This document shows, one piece after another, positions 60,973 through 64,000 of a stretch of DNA of 64,000 nucleotides (position 1 is the stretch's first letter; each line of letters begins with the position of its first letter). The DNA lies in assembly GCF_013364235.1 (NCBI RefSeq), contig NZ_CP054919.1:5946001-6010000 (forward strand). The letters run 5' to 3'. Both the position numbers and the translations under genes were made by a program. Origin of the DNA: Kitasatospora sp. NA04385 (GTDB lineage: Bacteria; Actinomycetota; Actinomycetes; Streptomycetales; Streptomycetaceae). A model generated the notes under the pieces. It was not told the origin of the DNA, searched no databases, and saw nothing but the letters and a program-made list of their open reading frames with translations.

Positions 60973-61088
60973 GCCGCCGTCCCGCCTCCGGCCGTCCCGC
61001 TCCCGGCGGGCCGTCCGGCTCCCCGCGACCCGCCCCCGCGGGCGACGTAGGCTCGGCCGTGAGACCCGGAAACCGGACGGAGACCGCC

Positions 61089-61385
61089 ATGAGCCGCACC
61101 CGCCTCAGCGAGGAACAGATCGCCAACGCCCTCGCCGACCTCCCGCAGTGGACCCGCACCGGCGAAGCGATCACCCGCACCGCCGAGACCGCGAGCTTCC
61201 CCACCGCGATCAAGGTCGTCGACGCGGTCGCCGAACAGGCCGAGGCGCTCGACCACCACCCCGACATCGACATCCGCTGGCGCACCCTCACCTTCGTCCT
61301 CAGCACCCACAGCGAGCACGGCCTGACCAGCCTCGACATCACGCTCGCGCACCTGATCGACCGCGCCCTCGACGACGCCGCCTGA
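61089..61385 (+). CDS. 4a-hydroxytetrahydrobiopterin dehydratase (PCD/DCoH)
   Basis: The 98-aa protein has the pterin-4a-carbinolamine dehydratase signature: DHHPDIDIRWRTLTFVL and STHSEHGLTSLD, with histidines that protonate the substrate. It recycles the pterin cofactor of aromatic amino-acid hydroxylases. The ATG at 61089 follows GGAG. A leaderless alternative is also possible: TAGGCT at 61048-61053 lies 5 nt before an in-frame GTG at 61059, which would add ten residues. Confidence 0.92.
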   Translation: MSRTRLSEEQIANALADLPQWTRTGEAITRTAETASFPTAIKVVDAVAEQAEALDHHPDIDIRWRTLTFVLSTHSEHGLTSLDITLAHLIDRALDDAA

Positions 61386-61529
61386 CCCCGCCGCCCCCGA
61401 ACCGCCCCCGCCCGGCCCGCGCCCCGCCCCCGTCCCCGCCCCGAACTCCGGCAAAGCCGGGGCAAAACCCGTCCCCGCGCCATGAGATGCTGGCTGCTTG
61501 CCAGACCGCAGTCGGGACGGACGGAACGC

Positions 61530-63476
61530 ATGGCTCAGGAACCTCCCACGACCCCCGGGTACGACCAGCAGCAGCCCTGGTACCCCCAGCCGCAGGGCTA
61601 CCCGGAGCAGCAGGCGTACGGCCAGCAGCCCTTCCCGCAGCAGCAGCAGGGGTACGGCTACCCGGAGCAACAGCAGGTCTACGCCGACCCGCAGCAGGGC
61701 TACGGCTACCCCCAGCAGCAGGAGCAGGCGTACGGCCAGCAGCCCTTCCCGCAGCAGCAGCAGCAGGGCTACGGCTACCCGGAGCAGCAGCAGGCGTACG
61801 CCGACCCGCAGCAGGGCTACGGCTACCCCCAGCAGCAGACCGGCTACCCGGACCAGGCGGTCCAGCAGCCCTACCCGTCCGCCGAGCCCGGCGGGAGCCC
61901 GTTCGACCAGCCGCAGTCGCTGCCGCAGCCCCCGCAGTCCGCGCCGCACGAGGCCCCCGCGGCCCCCGCCGCGCCCCCTGCCGCGCCCGCCTCCGACTAC
62001 CCGCAGACCAGCGCCGCGGACCCGTTCGCCCCCGGCGCCGACGGCGGGTCAGCCACCTTCGCCGGTGCGGCCGGTGACGGCGGACCGGGCCGGGAGCGCC
62101 CCCCGCGCGGCTTCGCCGCCAAGGCCCGCGCCGCGGTGCTCTCCGGCGAGGGCGCCCCCAGCCGCCGCGGCCTGGCCGTCCGGGTCGGCGCGGGCGTCGC
62201 CGCACTCGCCGTGCTGGTCACCGCCGCCGTGCTCGCGGTGTCCGACGAGGACGAGGACAAGCCCGCCGACAAGGCCGCCCCCGGCGGCTCGCAGAACATC
62301 TCGGTCGCCCACACCAAGGCCTGGACGGTGGCGGCCGACCCCGGCACCGCCGGCGCCCAGGGCACCGACGACACCCTGGCCGGCAGCTGGCTGCTGGCCG
62401 ACACGGTGGTCCGCGCCGACGGCACCGGCGTGCACGCCTACGGCCTCGCCGACGGCAAGCCCGGCTGGACGCTCAAGGCCCCCGCCGACGGCGCCGTCCC
62501 CTGCGGCCTCTCCCCGGCCGTCAACGGCTCCGGCCTGGGCGCGGTCGTCTACCGCGCCTCCGCCGACCCGAAGAGCCCGTGCAGCACCGTCGCCGCCGTC
62601 GACACCAAGTCCGGCCAGGCGGTCTGGACGAAGACGCTCTCCGACACCAAGGACAGCTACGCCGCCCACGTCTCGGTCACCGAGGACAAGGTCGTCGCGG
62701 TCGGCGAGGACAAGGCCTACGCCTGGGCCGCCGCCGACGGCGCCGAAGCCTGGCAGTACGGCGGCCAGGGCAAGTTCTGCCGGCTGTCCGGCAGCGCCGG
62801 CGCCTCCGTGGTGCTGCTGCACAGCCACTGCGCCGACTCCACGCCCGGCGACCAGGCCGTCGCGCTCAACGTCTCCGACGGCAAGGTCAAGTTCTGGCGC
62901 GGCCTGAACAACCAGCCCGCCACCGTCACCGTGCTCTCCGCCGAGCCCGCCGTGGTCCTCACCACCGGCGCCAAGCCCGAGGACGAGCGGGTGTTCGCCT
63001 GGGGCGCCGAGGGCGACCCCGGCGTGGAGATCCCCACCGCGGTCGAGGGCGGCGGCCGGCTCGACGTGGACAGCGGCAGCTTCGCCACCGTCCCCGGCGT
63101 GTACTTCCAGGGCACCAGCATGTTCGCCGCCATCGTCCCCGGGGGCGGCGGCAGCCCCACCGCGATCGCCGCGTACGACCTCACCACCGGCAAGTCGCAG
63201 TGGCGCACCCCCATCGCCGAGAAGGGCAAGGCCCACCCGGCCGGGGTGGACGCCGGCGGCCTGGTGGTCTCCGTCGACGAACGCGCCGACCAGCCCGCCC
63301 ACCTCAGCCGCTTCGCGCTCTCCGGCGGCCAGGAGACCCAGGGCGGGGCCTTCCCGCAGGGCACCGGCTCGCTGCTCTCGGCCGGCCGGGTGCACACCGT
63401 CCCCGGGCGGCTGGTGGCCGTCCCCGAGCACGCCTCCCACTACAGCGCCGCCACCGCCTTCACCAGCAAGGGCTGA
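61530..63476 (+). CDS. PQQ-like membrane protein with duplicated Gln/Tyr-rich N-terminus
   Basis: The 648-aa protein has a cytosolic N-terminus (1-195) rich in Gln, Pro, Tyr and Gly. This part contains a duplicated segment (about 28-64 and 66-103) with YGQQPFPQQQQ, GYGYPEQQQ, YADPQQGYGYPQQQ. A membrane helix follows (about 226-246, VRVGAGVAALAVLVTAAVLAV), then a PQQ-like beta-propeller outside (about 265-640), with strands such as VHAYGLADGKPGWTL and AYDLTTGKSQWRTPIAEKG. The N-terminus looks phase-separating or scaffold-like. The ATG at 61530 is the most likely start. Confidence 0.82.
   Translation: MAQEPPTTPGYDQQQPWYPQPQGYPEQQAYGQQPFPQQQQGYGYPEQQQVYADPQQGYGYPQQQEQAYGQQPFPQQQQQGYGYPEQQQAYADPQQGYGYPQQQTGYPDQAVQQPYPSAEPGGSPFDQPQSLPQPPQSAPHEAPAAPAAPPAAPASDYPQTSAADPFAPGADGGSATFAGAAGDGGPGRERPPRGFAAKARAAVLSGEGAPSRRGLAVRVGAGVAALAVLVTAAVLAVSDEDEDKPADKAAPGGSQNISVAHTKAWTVAADPGTAGAQGTDDTLAGSWLLADTVVRADGTGVHAYGLADGKPGWTLKAPADGAVPCGLSPAVNGSGLGAVVYRASADPKSPCSTVAAVDTKSGQAVWTKTLSDTKDSYAAHVSVTEDKVVAVGEDKAYAWAAADGAEAWQYGGQGKFCRLSGSAGASVVLLHSHCADSTPGDQAVALNVSDGKVKFWRGLNNQPATVTVLSAEPAVVLTTGAKPEDERVFAWGAEGDPGVEIPTAVEGGGRLDVDSGSFATVPGVYFQGTSMFAAIVPGGGGSPTAIAAYDLTTGKSQWRTPIAEKGKAHPAGVDAGGLVVSVDERADQPAHLSRFALSGGQETQGGAFPQGTGSLLSAGRVHTVPGRLVAVPEHASHYSAATAFTSKG
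61610..61838. repeat. Direct repeat of about 112 bp in the coding region
   Basis: The copy at 61610-61721 is repeated at 61724-61838 with a 114-bp offset, a few substitutions and an added CAG codon. It encodes the duplicated Gln/Tyr-rich segment and was probably formed by a recent tandem duplication. Confidence 0.8.
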
Positions 63477-63538
63477 CACCGGCGAGCCCGTCCGCTGCGC
63501 CGCCCCCGCGCTCCGCGAGGCCCCGCCCCGGCAACGAC

Positions 63539-63583
63539 GCCGACGGGCCCGACCTGTCCCCTGATCAGGTCGGGCCCGTCGGC
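63539..63583. terminator. Strong bidirectional terminator
   Basis: A perfect 18-bp stem (63539-63556 with 63566-63583) around a 9-nt loop, between two convergent genes. It is the longest perfect stem I found in the window. Confidence 0.9.
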
Positions 63584-63586
63584 CCC

Positions 63587-64000
63587 TCACACGCTCGTGG
63601 CCGCTCTCCGGCCCTCCGGCCGCTCCGGCAGCCAGGCCGCCAGCTCGCCCAGCTCACCGGCCCGCAGCCCGAGCGCGAGCATCAACGTCGCCTCCGGCGT
63701 CGGTTCGAACGGCCGCCGCAGCAGCCGCATCCCCGCCTGCTCCGGCGTCCGGTCCGCCTTGTGCTGGTTGCACTCCGCGCAGGCCGCCACCGTGTTCAGC
63801 CAACTGTCCGCCCCACCGCGCGACTTGGGCGCCAGGTGGTCCACCGTGGTGCCTCGCCGCCCGCAGTACGCGCACAGGAACTGGTCCCGCGCCAGCACCC
63901 CCCGCCGCGACCACGGAGCCCGTTGTCGGAACGGCACCCGCACGTACCTGGTCAGCCTGATCACCCGCGGCACCGGGAGCTGCACCCCCGACCCGCGCAC
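63587..64000 (-). CDS. HNH endonuclease (5' end outside the window)
   Basis: Residues visible to the window edge form the C-terminal part of an actinobacterial HNH endonuclease: RVPFRQRAPWSRRGVLARDQFLCAYCG, then TTVDHLAPKSRGGADSWLN (catalytic His) and CAECNQHKADRTPEQAGM (HNH end with CxxC zinc pairs). Full-length relatives of about 165 aa that I know begin about 45 residues further upstream, so the start lies beyond 64000. Its function may be DNA nicking or repair. Confidence 0.85.
   Translation of the reverse strand: MRGSGVQLPVPRVIRLTRYVRVPFRQRAPWSRRGVLARDQFLCAYCGRRGTTVDHLAPKSRGGADSWLNTVAACAECNQHKADRTPEQAGMRLLRRPFEPTPEATLMLALGLRAGELGELAAWLPERPEGRRAATSV

Overview
The window is a 64 kb piece of a very GC-rich actinobacterial chromosome. 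Codon use with G or C at almost every third position, GTG and TTG starts, GGAGG-type ribosome sites, many leaderless genes, and the gene families present all point to Streptomycetaceae (Streptomyces or Kitasatospora). These families include twin FHA ABC transporters, a 14-bp CebR-type operator, the separate FabG-FabI pair of a dissociated fatty-acid synthase, a SpoIIE-type phosphatase and a Gls24/AmaP operon. I see no rRNA, tRNA, insertion sequence, prophage or CRISPR array. The window looks like chromosomal core and near-core with a few accessory blocks.

Layout. (1) 0.1-7.4 kb, secreted polymer degradation: a GH5 cellulase and a GH48 cellobiohydrolase, both with CBM2 domains, diverge from a shared control region with two CebR-type operators; a secreted subtilisin follows. 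(2) 7.4-9.0 kb: a HipA-like kinase and a SRPBCC protein diverge across a seven-copy 14-bp array. (3) 9.1-20.6 kb, an extracellular polysaccharide locus: GT4 glycosyltransferase, polyprenyl-phosphate sugar transferase, O-antigen ligase/polymerase-like protein, MurJ-family flippase, NodB-type deacetylase, a second GT4 with a repetitive tail, a Wzz-like protein, a CelD/FemAB-like acyltransferase, and a convergent secreted GH26-like hydrolase. (4) 20.7-26.1 kb: Zn metallopeptidase, PQQ-like exported protein, ABC-F ATPase preceded by a possible 14-codon leader ORF, small HTH protein, crotonase. (5) 26.2-28.6 kb: a five-gene alkaline-shock (Gls24/AmaP) envelope operon. (6) 28.6-35.3 kb: atypical SDR, secreted parallel beta-helix lyase-like protein, SpoIIE phosphatase, SURF1, exonuclease with BRCT. 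(7) 35.4-44.3 kb: alcohol dehydrogenase, DUF485 plus acetate-type symporter, MoaA, a Cys-rich microprotein, DUF3099 protein, KptA, and a TldE/TldD pair. (8) 44.4-51.8 kb: MBL-fold hydrolase, FabG-FabI, GntR regulator diverging from an MFS exporter with a 40-aa partner, SixA-like phosphatase, SerB. (9) 51.9-60 kb: FHA-FHA-ABC exporter, a two-component system, an ABC ATPase, NfeD plus SPFH protein. (10) 60.2-64 kb: TSUP transporter, pterin-4a-carbinolamine dehydratase, a PQQ-like membrane protein with a Gln/Tyr-rich duplicated N-terminus, and an HNH nuclease cut by the window edge.

How the parts work together. The cellulases are probably a cello-oligosaccharide-induced pair. The polysaccharide locus has the parts expected of a lipid-linked, Wzy-like pathway (initiating transferase, glycosyltransferases, flippase, polymerase, length regulator, deacetylase, acyltransferase, trimming hydrolase). 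The Gls24 operon, NfeD/SPFH pair and FHA-ABC exporter are envelope-maintenance functions. MoaA, DCoH-type dehydratase, SerB, FabG/FabI and SURF1 are housekeeping.

Two features recur at the DNA level. First, short tandem repeats (13-15 bp, plus one of 30 bp and one of 5 bp) sit between genes at many places. Second, a TANNNT -10 hexamer lies 6-8 bases before the start codon of about ten genes, predicting leaderless mRNAs. All assignments come from reading the sequence; no database search was run.
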